A stretch of DNA of 64,000 nt from Eledone cirrhosa (Eukaryota; Mollusca; Cephalopoda; Octopoda; Eledonidae), in assembly GCA_964016885.1 (NCBI GenBank), contig OZ024742.1:364175877-364239876 (forward strand). Reading direction: 5' to 3'. The position numbers were made by a program, and so were the translations under genes. Positions 22,156 through 33,306 of the stretch are shown one piece after another; the first letter of the stretch is position 1, and every line of letters begins with the position of its first letter. The notes below the pieces were generated by a model that made no database searches, was not told the DNA's origin, and worked only from the letters and a program-made list of their open reading frames with translations.

Positions 22156-22590
22156 AGACCGAGATCTTTGGCGATACACAGTAATACAGAAGACCCGCCT
22201 TGCCTAAGTACAAAGCGAAACCTACCGTCAGTAGGCACCTCTAACAAAAATACACTCCTGTCTCACTACCCCCACCCCATCCACACCACCCCTTCAATGT
22301 GAAGTTATGTTGGTACCACAACATCCAGTCCGAAACAAATGAGGTCGTGTAGGTGTCACGACAAAAAAACACACAGTCCACGCTGTAATGTGGCCGTGTA
22401 GGTAACACGGTAAAAACCTCCCAGTCCACACTGTAAACGTGGTTGGTGTTAGGAAGGGCATCCAGCCGTAGAAAACCCGCCAGACAGTCCTATACGAGCA
22501 GGACAACCAATCTTGCCTCAAGTGGGAAAACTCCCGTCCAAACCCATGCAAGCGTGGAAGATGGACGTTAAACGATGATGATGATGATGA
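22156..22590 (+). repeat. SINE-2 / LINE 3'-tail family with (GAT)n end
   Basis: Contains GTGTTAGGAAGGGCATCCAG, CCATGCAAGCGTGGAAGATG and ends GTTAAACGATGATGATGATG. The same blocks end the copy at 35272-35531. The GATG-type tail resembles that of RTE-type LINEs and their SINE partners. Confidence 0.7.

Positions 22591-22593
<3 letters not shown>

Positions 22594-22650
<57 letters not shown>
22594..22650. repeat. (TA)n microsatellite
   Basis: Pure TA tract after the (GAT)n tail of SINE-2. Confidence 0.95.
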
Positions 22651-22652
<2 letters not shown>

Positions 22653-23602
22653 CGAGAGACGGTTTTATTCGTACATCTTCATATTATTATCTAATTCATT
22701 ATACGAATTTCAAAGATACAAAGGTAGTTATATAATAATCATTTCACAAGTTTTCTTCAGATGAATTCAGATGTGTTTTTCTATCGATAGATATGCTACT
22801 GGTTTAATGTGTCGTTAACCTCTCTGTTCAGTACTCATATGAATCGATTCCTATTGTTACAGTTCAAGAGTGGGATACATTATTGTTGGTGATTGAAAGC
22901 TGGCGGGGGTATCATCTTACCAGAGATGTCATTTGTTTCTTAGAATGACTTGAACGTACTGTTATCTTTTATTTATTTTTAGACTTAATTTTATATACTT
23001 AGATTCCAACTGTAGGTATTAATAATTTGACAGTGAGAATGTATCTATATAGTTATGTAGTTGTATCTATATAGTTATGCATAGTCTACTAATTAGTTAA
23101 TGGTCGGTTTCATATTACTAATGGAAGTTTTAATTATATATTCTTCGAAAGCATGTATTGAATATGTCGGAGTGTTCAGTAATAATTTAGTGCCTACTAT
23201 TTATGGTATGTTATGTCTCAGTAGTACAGGTCACACCCAAGTACTTATAGACCCGTTTATATAAGGAAAAAAATATGAAAGTTTTGCCTAAGAAAGATAG
23301 TATTGTACCTGGAGTGGCGATGGTTATACCATCTTTCATTAAAGCTTGTAGAGGTTGCACCAATATATCTATCTTTTATTATTTGTTTTTACTCTACATT
23401 CAGATCAATGTTTCGATCTAAATAATTGTTTTGCATAAGCTGTTAGGGAGTCTGCAATTACAATTAGTCTAGTTACTGCTAATTGTTCCTATATACAGTG
23501 AGTCCCCAATTTACGAACGTTCCAAGAGCGTGCTATTTCGTTGATTTGTTCCTAGGTTAAGCATCTAACACAGTAGGTACCATTAAGACCATATATGTTA
23601 CA
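22651..23602. other. No gene seen
   Basis: AT-rich sequence without a credible frame. At 23498-23540 CAGTGAGTCCCCAATTTACG looks like the end of some other repeat, cut by the Helitron boundary. Confidence 0.5.
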
Positions 23603-24499
23603 CTAGCAGTAAAGCCCGGCGTTGCTCGGGGTCGCTCAGTAGCTGTGTTAAAGTTACAATGTTAAGTTTCTTTCTTGGCTTAAAAACTGTAGTGTCTACT
23701 GTGCAGACTTGCATGTGGTGTTTTTGATTAATATTCCCTCAACCAACAATATGCCTTATGAAGTTAAGAAAACATAACGATAACCCGAATGTTATAACAA
23801 AAGAGGATGCTGGGGATAGAAACTGCACTGGTTATTTATTAACAAAGATCGAAAATGTAAACACTGCAACGCAGAGAAAAACATTAGCGTAACCAAATTA
23901 TCAGTTATGTCTGTCTGCACGCCTATATCACCTATCTGCACGACTGTCTGTCTGCACGCCTATATCACCTCTCTGCACGACTGTCTGTCTGCACGCCTAT
24001 ATCACCTCTCTGCACGACTGTCTGTCTGCACGCCTATATCACCTCTCTGCACGACTGTCTGTCTGCACGCCTAACGACGAAATATTTGCTTGTTTTACGT
24101 AGTCTTTAAATAGACTTGTTTTCAAGTAAAAATATTGTTTTAAAATGCTTTTAAATGGAAATGAAGCAAAACGGAAACTTAGTGTTCGAACTGATGAATT
24201 TTGCAGGTCAATATTTTGCTGGCTCGAAAACTGAGAAAGCCAGCGTAATTTTTTACGTAAGACGCTCAATGTAAACAGAACAAAGGGAAATAACTGATAA
24301 CTTACGCTCAAAAATCGATACATTATATTCGATTTCGTCACATAGGGTGGGTCAATTTGAAATTTTTTTTTCCGATGTCTTCGCTAGGGCTCAATGTACA
24401 AGTATAGCAATTTTGGTTCAATTCCGTGAGAGATTCTAAGAGGAGATGTGTGCCAAAAATCGATAGACAGACAGACAACCACAGTTTTATATATATAGA
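23603..24499 (-). mobile_element. Helitron-1, non-autonomous (897 bp)
   Basis: Read on the minus strand it starts TCTATATATATAAAACTGTG (24499) and ends with a short hairpin (CCCG, 8-nt loop, CGGG) followed by CTTTACTGCTAG at 23603, then T. A flanking A|TC start and CTAG|T end with a 3' hairpin are the hallmarks of Helitrons, which insert between A and T. No Rep-helicase is encoded, so it needs a helper. Helitron-2 at 53027-53647 shares both termini. Confidence 0.75.
23909..24073. repeat. 37-bp minisatellite inside Helitron-1
   Basis: GCACGCC recurs at 23917, 23954, 23991, 24028 and 24065, an exact 37-bp period. Each unit holds CTGTCTGCACGCCTATATCA followed by CCTCTCTGCACGA. Four full units plus a partial one, nearly identical. 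Confidence 0.95.
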
Positions 24500-24501
24500 T
24501 T

Positions 24502-24940
24502 GATACTGCATGTTTCTACATGAATGATATATATATACAGCATATGGAGGTATATATATAAATAGAGTATATGAAGGTATATATAACATGTAATACAGTG
24601 ATATATATATATACAATATATGGAGGTATATATTACATGTAATATAGAGGTATATATAATATATATATAAATATATATATATAAATATATATATATCAAG
24701 ATAAGCAGAACAAGTAAAATTCAACTAATTTTTCAAAATAAATCAAAATTAATATACAATTAAAATTAATCAAAATTAAAAAATATAATATAAATATTTA
24801 CCTATTCACATATATATATATATATAAGTATGTACACGTACTTATATTTAAGTAACAGCCGTACTAAGAGTGGGAAATGAAATATCGTTTCATTTTTTCC
24901 GTTTATATATATATATAGAGGTATATATAATATATATATA

Positions 24941-25020
<80 letters not shown>

Positions 25021-25092
25021 TATGTACACGTACTTATATTTAAGTAACAGCCGTACTAAGAGTGGGAAATGAAATATCGTTTCATTTTTTAC

Positions 25093-25146
<54 letters not shown>
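24502..25146. repeat. (TA)n sequence with two fragments of the 430-bp family
   Basis: Mostly TA-rich. Two near-identical reversed fragments of the 430-bp family, 24828-24905 and 25020-25097, run GTACTTATATTTAAGTAACA to CGTTTCATTTTTTC, each followed by (TA)n. Confidence 0.8.
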
Positions 25147-25153
<7 letters not shown>

Positions 25154-25175
25154 TAACAGATTAAAGTTTAAGCAA

Positions 25176-26133
25176 AGAATCGCTGCTTTCACCCTTAACA
25201 GGATCTTCTGAAACTAACAAAGTCAATCTGTAAACGCAGAAGTGGATATTTCAAAAAACGTTGCAACGGGAGGAAGACAGGAAGACGATACTTTGGTTCA
25301 TGGAAACGTTCCCTGGCAAAGAACGGGAAAAAACGAATATAATACGTCATTATTTGGAGCGGTGAAAAACAATTACGCGCAAATACGGAACCACGTTTAT
25401 GGTATAAAAGAGGTCGTATACTAATGTTCTCTTAGGTAGTTCATAGAGACGTTCTCTGGCAATGAACGAAAAAAAACGAAGATAATACGTCATATGTGGA
25501 TCGTGGAGAACAATTGCACGCAAAGACAAAACCACGTAAATGGTATAGCTGAAGTCGTAGACTAAAATTCTAACTATGAGACCGAATGAATCTCCGTTTC
25601 AGAGTTAAGAACAAAGTAGATAAATACAATACAGAGGTAATAGGAATTAAATAAATACATACACGTATACAAATACGTACATACACAAGCATACGCGAAA
25701 ACACTTACCATAGGTATACAAAACCGCGCACATATATATATTTGTGTGAGTGTATGCGTGTATACAAATAAATAAATAATTAAATAAACGTATATAAATA
25801 AATAAATACGTATATAACAAGCGCACACACATGCCTACATGTAACTACACAAATGTTCGGAGACGTAAGTCAACCACAACACCTACATACGTACGAACCT
25901 GCAATCTCACACATACGCAAAACACCCGTATACACATAACCAAACCATATGTACCAGAAAATATAAAATTATATGCCATAACATATACAATCAAATATAC
26001 GTACGGGAAGGTATACGTACCTTCACAAAACATACAGGTAATATATACTTACCTATGCAAATAAGTAATGGTATAAACAAAACATATACTTAGCTACCAC
26101 ATCAAGACGTAATATATACACGTATAGATTGTA
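25176..26133 (-). other. PLE-C 3' untranslated region
   Basis: No coding frame. The tandem duplication contains paired GTTCATGGAAACGTTCCCTG / GTTCATAGAGACGTTCTCTG blocks and AATACGTCAT blocks. 25620-26110 is CA/TA-rich. Confidence 0.6.
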
Positions 26134-26550
26134 CTATCCGTTAGGGTATAACGTGGGGCTGTAATACAGGAAAGTTTTGTGCAATTTATATTTACAAGCC
26201 GAAATTGCCTCAGATTTTTTGTTTAAGATGTGATCTGTGGCGTAGAGTATTTCCAGAGCCTCAGCGGCGCAGAGGTCACATGGTCTTTTATTTCCGTTAT
26301 ACGATCTAGCCCTAGCTAGGATCTCCCAGTGTAACTTATATTGGGTGTGGTTGTCTTTTAGACTCCAGATATAAGCTGAAAGTGACGTCATATTCCTTCT
26401 TAGAGGGTATAGAAAAGAATGGGTATGCATGTAAAGACGCTGCTTGAATCTATTGGCGGTTAACCCTATGTAGGCCCTACGGGACGTGGGTGTTTCAACC
26501 TTACATTTGTAGACAATGTTACTAGAGAGGCATTTCCCGGATAGGGGCAA
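26134..26550 (-). CDS. PLE-C GIY-YIG endonuclease
   Basis: SGKCLSSNIVYKCKVE (VYKC near residue 13), RRAYIGLTANRFKQRLYMHT with YIG near residue 27 and the conserved Arg after it, LSAYIWSLKD, LHWEILARARSYN, CDLCAAEALEIL (the Glu of the fold) and HILNKKSEAISACKY. It continues the CNCRNRIDCP segment of the RT frame. A one-base deletion in the run near 26541-26548 separates the two frames, so only this lesion stops a full protein. Confidence 0.83.
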   Translation of the reverse strand: MPLSGKCLSSNIVYKCKVETPTSRRAYIGLTANRFKQRLYMHTHSFLYPLRRNMTSLSAYIWSLKDNHTQYKLHWEILARARSYNGNKRPCDLCAAEALEILYATDHILNKKSEAISACKYKLHKTFLYYSPTLYPNG

Positions 26551-28094
26551 TCAATCCGATTCCTACAATTACAGTTAGTACTAACTACAGGGTTGCACGT
26601 GTTCCTACGGCTAGGTAGTTTAGCTAAATTTGAAGCTGCGATGTTATGTGCAAAGTTAGGAGTCGTAGAGTAAGACATTTTAATGGTATTTCTATTAAAA
26701 ATGTTACTATGTTTATGTGTAGGGGGAAAATGCTTCGTAATAAGGGAAAGAAAGATCTTAGCTAATGGTGTGGCCACCTCCATATTATATGGTGCGTTAT
26801 ACCAACAAATGCGACGGGATCTATTTCTTCTAGGTCTATTTTCGTACCCTGCATATGCTACCTTATCGACAAATCCACTCCGAGCAAGAACTTCATTGTA
26901 ATAAGTGGAATGGTCGTTGAAAATATGCTCGTTAGTAGATAGACGGGAAAGCCTCAACGAAACGTTTCTTACCAGGTTCTTGGTTATGCTGGCAGGATGG
27001 TTGGAATGCTTACTTATGTAATTAAGCGTATCATTCGGCTTTCTATACGGGTAATACAACCCGTTCAATAAATTGAGGGTAACGTCGAGGTAATTAACGA
27101 CTGAGATATTGGCCTCAACCTGTATAGAGAGGCTGAAGCCTTTAAAGAAGGCTGTGAGTTCTTTTCTGAACCTGTCGCAAGCACGAGGTCCGCACTTAGT
27201 CATGGTCAAAAGACCATCATCACAGTATAAACCACCGCCCGCGTTGGGGAATTCGTCCTTGATAGAGAAAAGAAGGAAAGGGCCGATAAGATCAGTAACC
27301 TCCGCAGAATCGCTGGCGCCCATACTCACGTCGAATGGGGTACTATTGGATTTTTTAATCCAAATAGAGTCGTCGAAATTAATCACCGACTTACGGGCAT
27401 TGAGGATGACATCAACTTCGAAATCCTTAACCACTGTGAGTGTTTTAGCGAAATTAATAGCTCTAAGGAGAAGTGGTAAAGTGATGGAGGAGTAGTAATT
27501 GTTGATGTCGAATTGGATAAAGCGGCAATGTTCCTTGTTACATATGCCGTTGAACAAATCAATCACCGCGAAAGAATTGTTCAATAGTGCAAGAGGGGCC
27601 AAACTTCTAATTTCATGTATAATTCTTTCAAGAATCGTTTTACTAAGTCTACCTAAATCGGACTTCGTAGGGTTAATAAGCCGAATAGAGGGGTTGTTCG
27701 GAAAATTGGATTTGTGATCCTTCAGGGTAAAGTGGGGAGAAATAGGGTCCAGAGATTCGGTCCGGTCCAGGATGTTGAGATCAGATGTGATTTTCAACCC
27801 AGCATCGTTGATTTCATTGATGACGCACCGATTAGTTTTACGGTAATCCTTAGTTACAGCATTATGTAGTAGCTGATGGTAAGTACTGCGCTCAACTTGA
27901 TATAGGTTGCCAGTTTTGTCGGAATGGACGTGCACGGCATTAGAATCCTGAATAGAACGAATTCTATTCTTCAGGTCCTGCTGGAAGGAATTGTTCCTAT
28001 TCCGAAATTTGATACTCCGTATGAGTTCCAAGACATCATTTTCGAAGGGTAGCAATGCTGGGTTACACGGGGGGTTATTATAGGTTTTACCCAA
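26466..28094 (-). CDS. PLE-C reverse transcriptase
   Basis: 542 codons, open throughout. Motifs: SDKTGN near residue 67 (position of the PLE DKG motif), PHFTLKDHKSNFPNNPSIRL near 120, CRFIQFDINNYYSSI near 195 (catalytic Asp), SNSTPFDVSMGASDSAEVTD near 255, GLYCDDGLLTMT with YCDD near 289, NYLDVTLNLLNGLYYPYRKP, LSRLSTNEHIF, YYNEVLARSGF, WYNAPYNMEVATPLAKIF and CNCRNRIDCP at the end. All RT catalytic residues are present. The last ~25 residues after CNCRNRIDCP are out of frame with the endonuclease. It would copy element RNA into DNA. Confidence 0.85.
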   Translation of the reverse strand: MGKTYNNPPCNPALLPFENDVLELIRSIKFRNRNNSFQQDLKNRIRSIQDSNAVHVHSDKTGNLYQVERSTYHQLLHNAVTKDYRKTNRCVINEINDAGLKITSDLNILDRTESLDPISPHFTLKDHKSNFPNNPSIRLINPTKSDLGRLSKTILERIIHEIRSLAPLALLNNSFAVIDLFNGICNKEHCRFIQFDINNYYSSITLPLLLRAINFAKTLTVVKDFEVDVILNARKSVINFDDSIWIKKSNSTPFDVSMGASDSAEVTDLIGPFLLFSIKDEFPNAGGGLYCDDGLLTMTKCGPRACDRFRKELTAFFKGFSLSIQVEANISVVNYLDVTLNLLNGLYYPYRKPNDTLNYISKHSNHPASITKNLVRNVSLRLSRLSTNEHIFNDHSTYYNEVLARSGFVDKVAYAGYENRPRRNRSRRICWYNAPYNMEVATPLAKIFLSLITKHFPPTHKHSNIFNRNTIKMSYSTTPNFAHNIAASNLAKLPSRRNTCNPVVSTNCNCRNRIDCPYPGNASLVTLSTNVRLKHPRPVGPT

Positions 28095-28317
28095 AATGTA
28101 TCCTGTTTGTTGTCTGCTTTTCGCGGATTATCGAAATAAAAGGCACGCCAACGCAACCTTTAAATGAACGCGTCTGTTTTCTGTATCAGGAGTTTTAGGC
28201 ATGTTTTCCTGCTTGGTACGGGTATGTTCTTTGTAGAAATATTCAGATGTTGTTTCTGCATGATGAATATAAGTCAATAGAGTGCTCATTGCTTAAACTT
28301 TAATCTGTTATTTTAAT

Positions 28318-28406
28318 AAATATTTGCTCTACGGTTCTTATATATTTGATATATTTTTATCCTTATCGAGCCCTCTTTGGATTCTAGTCTTCAAATTTAT
28401 TATTAT

Positions 28407-28448
<42 letters not shown>

Positions 28449-28660
28449 CTCTATATTATACGGCCATTTGCCGCCTCAAAGAAGGAACGATTCCCAGCAA
28501 TCTCGACTAAAAAACAATGTTTGCACTGCTTCTCTTCAAAAACCATGTTTGTAAATAATATTATTTCCTCTTCCCCATTACCTCCATTACGTCCTCTACC
28601 ATGTTTAACATCACCTTAATTTCTGTTCTACATTTTGTACAAACACAAATTCCTCTCCCA
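28318..28660. other. No gene; (TA)n and short AT repeats
   Basis: A TA tract at 28411-28443; otherwise nothing I recognise. Confidence 0.5.
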
Positions 28661-28706
28661 CTCACACAATTTGAAAATGCATAAAATGCTGAAACCGATA
28701 ATTGTT
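28661..28706 (+). ncRNA. Hammerhead-like site with U3/A8 core, UGCAU type
   Basis: Stem I: ACAAU 28666-28670 with AUUGU 28701-28705. Core UUGAAAA 28671-28677 in place of CUGANGA, that is U3 and A8. Stem II: GCAU 28679-28682 with AUGC 28686-28689 after a U-U closing mismatch. GAAA 28691-28694; stem III has A28694-U28699 but a C-A mismatch next to it. Predicted cleavage 3' of A28700. Probably a decayed relative of the site at 55501-55545. Confidence 0.45.
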
Positions 28707-28871
28707 AATAAATAAATAAATTAATTAATTAATGTTATTGTTAATTAATAAATAAATAAATTAATGTTTTGATCCTTCACAGAAAGTAAAATAATTTGTT
28801 TTAAACCTTTTCTAATCCCGGAAAAATAACGGACAGAAAATATTTTTCTTCCTAATAATCGTCCCCCCCCC

Positions 28872-28910
<39 letters not shown>

Positions 28911-28988
28911 CACTATATGGTGATATATATATATAGCATGTAATATAGAAGTATATATATACAGTATATGGAGGTATAATACATAATG
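28707..28988. other. No gene; AT and (CT)n/(TA)n tracts
   Basis: TTAATAAATAAATAAATTAA-type repeats at 28707-28765 and CT/TA tracts at 28862-28912. Confidence 0.6.
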
Positions 28989-29083
28989 TAATAATTGTTT
29001 CTACTTTTAGCCAGCAATTATCTCAGTACATTACTGGTACTTTATTTTATCGACCCCGTAAGGATGAAAGGCAAAGTTAACAT
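28989..29083 (-). repeat. SINE-1 3' part
   Basis: Reverse orientation of the SINE-1 3' block: TTGTTTCTACTTTTAGCCAG, CAGTACATTACTGGTACT, CGACCCCGTAAGGATGAAAG, GTTAAC. Truncated before the tRNA-like head. Confidence 0.82.
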
Positions 29084-29378
29084 GAAGTTAAATACTATCA
29101 ATCTAAGGACAATAAATACTTAAAGAAAAAAAGGACTTTTTCAATTCCGCGGAAGCAGAATAGAATCCCATGTAGGTAGGTATTCGGCTTGTTTTTATGC
29201 TGCAAATGAAGGAACCCTTTTCTGCTGTAAACCAAGAAACCCAGGACCAGAGAGAGTTCACAAAAATAAAAAAAAAACGAATTTCAAAATCAGGCAATTG
29301 TTTTTTCTTCGTTGGACTGTTCTTATCTGCGGAAGTTCGTTCGTAAGTAGGATGCCCGTAAGGTGGGGACTCAGTCTC
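29084..29378. other. No gene seen
   Basis: AT-rich single-copy-looking sequence without a supported frame. Confidence 0.4.
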
Positions 29379-29447
29379 TCACTCTCTCTCTCTCTCTTTC
29401 TCTCTCCCTCTCTCTGGCTCCCCTCTCTCTGGCTCCTCTCTCTCTCC

Positions 29448-29479
<32 letters not shown>

Positions 29480-29525
29480 CTCTCACACTCCCCCCTCTCT
29501 CTCTGTCTATATACATATATATATA
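29379..29525. repeat. (CT)n-rich tract
   Basis: Imperfect CTCTCT/GGCTCC array ending in (TA)n. Confidence 0.93.
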
Positions 29526-32300
29526 TATATTTCTGTCTATAACTGTTAAATGTACACTCAAATCTACCCAAACATACATGCATATCTACAATACGTTAGC
29601 TATCTCAGTTGACAACAATCAGAAGTTCGCTTTACCCACCATTTGTCATTGTAAATAGTTATTTCTCCAAAGTTACCCATTCTTATGATCTCATATGTCA
29701 TTTATACATATATATATATATATATATGCTAAACATTAATGTAATTATGTAATTATTTGTTGATTTATTTAATCAATTTAAACGTTCGTATAGAGCTAGT
29801 AAGCCATGACAGACCAGAGGAGGTATCTACAGTTGAGAAACAAACAAAAACAAATACAAAATAGATACAAGTGAGGATAAAAATAAAAATTAAAATAAGA
29901 ATTTAAAAGATGAAATATCAACGGGGGGGGGGGGGATATCCGAGGAATAAATGCTCAAAATATCAATAATATCCTTAATCAGGGCCACGTGTCTATAACT
30001 AATATAAACTCTAATGCAAATCATTAATTTCTTAAATCCCCAATTTCCAGCAATATTCCCTCCATTATTGACAGCCTGGAACCACTAGTTTATATTATGT
30101 ATTAGTAGTAATATTGTTGTTATAGTTAGTATTATCTGTTGTTATGTCTTTCCTTCGTAGGTTTTCGGTTCCCTTACATTTTTCCTTTTTTCAACTCTTG
30201 TTCTGGCTCCTCAATTTCCTTTCTTCTTTTTCCTCCTCCCCCTACTCTTCTTCTTCTTCTTCTTCTTCTTCTTCTTCTTCTTCTTCTTCTTCTTCTTCTA
30301 CATCATTATGTCTTCATATTTTTCTACTTACGTTAAAAACTAAAACATTTATTCAGACAATTCTCCCTCTGGTAAAATCAGTGCTAACACATTGATTCTG
30401 AAATGACTTCAATGCTTGGAACAATAGAAAAGCAGGAAAACTTCTCTAACAATTTAATTCTATTCGCTGATCAATAAGATTATAACATTTGTCTTATTAT
30501 AATTAGTGTTATTTTCTTTATTATTTTTATTAGTCTTTTGATTTCATGTAAAAGATTGTTATAGTTTGTTCCAAGTGGCTTTTTTATGTTATATTTATTT
30601 CAAATACCATTGTATTTTAATAATAACGTTCGAAATTGTGAAGAAAAATAATAGAAGTTGTTTCGACACCGAATGATCAAAGGTGAGGTTTAATTTACGT
30701 TTAACGATTGCCGATTGTTCTTGGAATATATTAATTTTTGATCAATTATTCGGCGTAATAAAATTGAAAGACCGTTTTAATGAAACTACACTTTCAAATG
30801 TAATTACGACGTAATTTTAAATGTAAATTCAATTTCAATTCAACTTCTAATCTAAAATAAGGTAATTTTAGTCCCCGAAAATTGAGTGAACAGAGACAGT
30901 GAAATGTCGCGTTAAATTCATTGCAATTTTTCGATTTAATAATTTATATTTTGCGATCAATGTCGACCAGAGTTGACTCTAAACATCTTTCCTCCAGAGG
31001 GAATGCAATTTTTGTTTAAAAGTTTGTCACAATCTCAGAGGTTCATTAGCCCAGAGCTGAACCTTGAGTTGTTGACCTTGAGACAGTGAGTGTACATACT
31101 GTCCCCTACTTCACAGCCAGCTAGTGCAGGGTTAACCCACACTGGCTGTTGATACTCATTTGCAGCGGCGATGACTGTTTTGCTCAAGAATTCAACGTGC
31201 TACACGGTTGATGAATCGAATTAATGATATTACAGTCGCATGTCCAACAACCTAAATACAAGACCTCGTACTAATAAATATAGAACCATTAATATATTGG
31301 GCTTGATAACATTGATTACGTTTCTCCTGTGGAATAGCAGTGTTTTTCCCTAATAAGAATCATATACAAATTGTATATAATTGTACTGTGTTTTTTGACA
31401 CTGCACGGCCCAGGTTTAATTCCAATGAGTTGTATCCTAGGCAAATAAAATTTACCATTGCATCGAAGCGACGCATGTTTTGTGTAAAATAGAATCATTT
31501 TTGCTGTTAATTTAACACACCGACCGCCAGTAACCGTAGCTGTAGCCGTAGCTGCCGCCATAGCCCGAATGACATCCGGGTTTATTGCTCCATGTTGAGC
31601 GTCGCCGCCACGCGACGTTCAGTCCTGTCGTTTGCTGTTGAGTTCCCCTTACATCACGTTATTTTAACGTAAGCTGTTGAAAATTTGCCGCCTAAAAATA
31701 TTCAGTTTTCTCCCCAAATAATCAAAGTATACTACTGTGAGGCCTGAGGTTGCCAGGACTAGTAGTTAGACCATTGTACTCCAAGTGTCGTAAGCTATGA
31801 AGATTGATTCTTGGACTACACGGTACGTTATGTTCTTGAGCTTGACGTTTTATTTCTCGTTGCAGTTTGTGATAAGACTGACACACTTATCACTAACATA
31901 CGCAGAATATCCTATGAGATACAAGCTCATAAGAATCAAATTATACTACATAGGAATGAGTTGAAAATGTGATTTCTTCATTTCATTTTACTGGGTAGTG
32001 TGCACCTCGTGTTCACAATCAAACTTTTTATATTTTAAAAATCCTCAAACCTCATCATAACGGAATTAAAGTCACAAAACACTATTTCTTCTTCCTTATG
32101 TAATATGGAGAAATGTGAATTTGAAATAAATCGATATTTCACAATACAAATCGTTTCATGACAACTCAAATTGATCTTCCACAGAAGTAAGTCACCAACC
32201 CAATTCTATTACACAGTTGTACTCAATAATGTTGACGCAGATCGTGTGTACCTCCGTGGGTATTATGTTACACAAACTGATGTCATTTTACATCGTCTGT
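29526..32300. other. Long region without a recognised gene
   Basis: AT-rich. Holds a G run at 29924-29935, a (CTT)n tract at 30245-30299 and a more GC-rich patch at 31040-31200 and 31500-31620, but no convincing exon, splice-bounded frame or RNA gene. The 81-codon frame at 31316-31561 has no recognisable domain. Confidence 0.5.
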
Positions 32301-32307
32301 TGGCTAT

Positions 32308-32392
32308 ATATATATATATATATTGTTATATTTGGGAGGGTCATGTTGCCAATTTTTCAGATAAAGAATCTTGCTAAACATATTTAGAAACG

Positions 32393-32395
<3 letters not shown>
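32308..32395. repeat. PLE-E terminal-repeat fragments
   Basis: TTGTTATATTTGGGAGGGTC matches the reversed PLE-E terminus, and CAGATAAAGAATCTTGCTAA matches 44624-44643 in direct orientation, so two pieces of the terminus are fused, with opposite orientations. Confidence 0.6.
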
Positions 32396-32444
<49 letters not shown>

Positions 32445-32451
32445 TATATAT

Positions 32452-32582
32452 AAACGGAAAAAATGAAACGAAATTTCCTTTGTCAGTGTTGAACAAATGA
32501 GCAACGATGGTTGCTAGACACTGTACGGCTTAATTCGTGATGTTTGTTTACAAACACACCGAGCATTATAATAAATTACATA
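32452..32582 (-). repeat. 430-bp family fragment
   Basis: Contains GAAACGAAATTTC, TGTCAGTGTTGAACAAATGA, GCAACGATGGTTGCTAGACA and TGTTTGTTTACAAACA in reversed order relative to locus 1, with the unit interior missing. Confidence 0.8.
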
Positions 32583-32877
32583 TTACATATTACATTGAAT
32601 GTCTCTATATATTAAATATCCATTACTTTATATAATATAATGAAGCTATACTAGTTATACCAAAAGGTGGTTACTTTATGTTTAATTCTAACAGTTATTG
32701 CACAGTATAAGGTTAGAGGTACATAGGAGTTGTGTAGAGGGAAGAGCTGATCAAATGGTGTGTAGTTGTGGGGGCTGATAAATCCTAGAGGTGAAGTGTT
32801 AAATGTGGTGGAGATTTCAAATCTGACATTGATATATACTAACAGCTAGGTTTAAAGTTATGGAAAGAGTGACGGTA

Positions 32878-33306
32878 TCAGTGTTGGCACGAGGAAAATG
32901 TCTCCGAATTTTTATTAAGGATATCTGGTTTCGAAAATATTATAGTATTTGTCTCTAGAAGACAGAGGTTAGACAATTTATTCGGTGGTTTATATGATGA
33001 GGCCCTACCTACTACTTCCCATTGCAGTGTAAATGGTCTATTCCTAGTTTTCAGAGAGTGTTCGTAGCTAGATAAAGAAGTGGAGTTGGCTAGATTGTGT
33101 TTCTTGAAAGTGTGGAGATGCGAGTTGTATCTCGTCTTGAAGCTGTTCGAAGTAGAGCCGATATATGCTTTAGAAGAGTTGTTTGCGTTGACGGTGCATG
33201 AGTAGATGATGTCTTTGGTTAAGCAATTATTACCTAAGGGGCAAGTTCTATTAGTTCTATAGTTACATTTATTCTGGGTGTTAGCTTTCATTAGTGCTAT
33301 TATCAT
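32878..33306 (-). CDS. PLE-D GIY-YIG endonuclease
   Basis: Zinc-binding segment CNYRTNRTCPLGNNC, then IIYSCTV and AYIGSTSNSFKTRYNSH with YIG and the conserved Arg, STSLSSYEHSLKTRNRPF, LQWEVVGRASSYK, NLCLLETNTIIF (conserved Glu) and ILNKNSETFSSCQH. The match to PLE-A runs through the whole domain. The true coding region continues upstream through the repeat linker, so the Met at 33306 is unlikely to be the real start. Confidence 0.8.
   Translation of the reverse strand: MIIALMKANTQNKCNYRTNRTCPLGNNCLTKDIIYSCTVNANNSSKAYIGSTSNSFKTRYNSHLHTFKKHNLANSTSLSSYEHSLKTRNRPFTLQWEVVGRASSYKPPNKLSNLCLLETNTIIFSKPDILNKNSETFSSCQH

Larger units (their letters stand above)
25147..28317 (-). mobile_element. PLE-C: near-intact Penelope-like retroelement
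   Basis: Bounded by a perfect 29-bp inverted repeat (25147-25175 and 28289-28317, core AACAGATTAAAGTTTAAGC). Minus strand: a 542-codon uninterrupted RT frame then a GIY-YIG frame, separated by what looks like a single-base deletion near 26541-26548. The RT belongs with PLE-A and PLE-D, not with PLE-B or PLE-E. The 3' region contains an imperfect tandem duplication (about 25288-25425 and 25436-25570). Confidence 0.85.

Noticed and set aside
25185..25215. PLE-C 3' end on the minus strand reads CCUGUUAAGGGUGAAAGCAG, loosely like a hammerhead, with a possible stem I
   Set aside because: Position 6 is U, stem II has no loop, and the base before the cleavage site would not pair with A15.1. Too many departures to call, though a decayed ribozyme is possible.
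31316..31561. 81-codon minus-strand frame beginning with an Ala/Thr repeat
   Set aside because: No domain, no codon-pattern support and no splice context; probably chance.
29526..32300. Possible host exon in the least repetitive stretch
   Set aside because: No open frame with recognisable domain or convincing splice sites; cannot be supported from sequence alone.
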